Made by a program: the position numbers and the translations under genes. A DNA stretch of 64,000 bases from an uncultured Flavobacteriaceae bacterium. Its GTDB lineage: Bacteria > Bacteroidota > Bacteroidia > Flavobacteriales > Flavobacteriaceae. The notes under the pieces were generated by a model. That model was not told the DNA's origin. It did not search any database and worked only from the letters and a program-made list of their open reading frames with translations. The stretch covers positions 744,001 to 808,000 of the forward strand of contig CALSPF010000001.1 of the NCBI GenBank assembly GCA_943788165.1, read 5' to 3'. Position 1 is the first letter of the stretch, and the number at the start of each line of letters is the position of its first letter. Below are positions 64,000 through 64,000 of the stretch, in pieces.

Positions 64000-64000
64000 A

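Overview
The window is chromosomal DNA of a member of the Flavobacteriia (Bacteroidota), most likely a marine one. The evidence is a SusC/SusD polysaccharide utilisation locus (PUL), promoters with the Bacteroidota -7 box TAnnTTTG, weak ribosome binding sites, a Flavobacteriia-style gene set (LptD-like protein, TamB, RidA, BshA, PgpH, ClpC) and AT-rich DNA. I see no rRNA, CRISPR array, insertion sequence, prophage or integrase. No gap between genes exceeds 300 bases.

Layout. 1-1156 is the 3' part of an Xaa-Pro aminopeptidase gene. 1153-5815 (minus) is the threonine operon thrA-thrB-thrC, preceded by a short Thr-rich leader ORF and a promoter. 6051-8582 (minus) is clpC with a strong terminator. 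8816-12581 (plus) is gyrA and a TPR lipoprotein-like/secreted protein gene, closed by a bidirectional terminator shared with an NlpC/P60 peptidase gene (12630-13379, minus). 13525-15567 is pgpH (probable c-di-AMP phosphodiesterase). 15594-15963 is a complete tRNA unit: promoter, Ser(GCU), Pro(UGG), Arg(UCU), terminator. 16084-16743 encodes an unrecognised secreted protein.

16792-33752 is an alpha-glucan type PUL. The leftward arm is lacI, an MFS/SLC45-like sugar transporter and a GH13 lipoprotein. The rightward arm is susC, susD, a SusE/F-like binding lipoprotein, then (after a terminator) a GH43 enzyme, a serine hydrolase lipoprotein and a periplasmic GH13. A second, paralogous GH13 lipoprotein faces it tail to tail. 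A perfect 16-bp palindrome between lacI and susC is the likely LacI operator. A plausible flow is: surface lipoproteins cut and bind the glucan, SusCD imports oligosaccharides, periplasmic GH13 shortens them, and the MFS carrier takes maltose or maltodextrin into the cytoplasm. GH43 and the serine hydrolase do not fit simple starch and suggest a decorated or mixed substrate.

33885-46395 is mainly housekeeping: a DUF4442-type protein; a leftward group tsaD-rsmE-AI-2E transporter-M20 peptidase; tamB, whose start is anomalous; pfkA-gapA-N-acetylglucosamine kinase; and ridA. 46399-58393 is largely envelope and redox: lptD divergent from an amidase gene, then mlaD, a split Fe-S electron-transfer pair interrupted by an HAD-like gene, a conserved hypothetical, a GH3-serine hydrolase fusion and bshA (bacillithiol). 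58401-64000 (minus) holds a penicillin-acylase-family gene, a pterin dehydratase gene, two very short membrane-protein ORFs, a zinc-ribbon protein, a large surface protein gene broken by a one-base frameshift, and the end of a bestrophin-like membrane protein gene.

No obviously new multi-gene system stands out. The observations most worth checking are the threonine leader, the LacI palindrome and the mixed enzyme content of the PUL, the missing tamB start codon, the two tiny membrane ORFs, the Fe-S/HAD cluster and the frameshifted surface protein.
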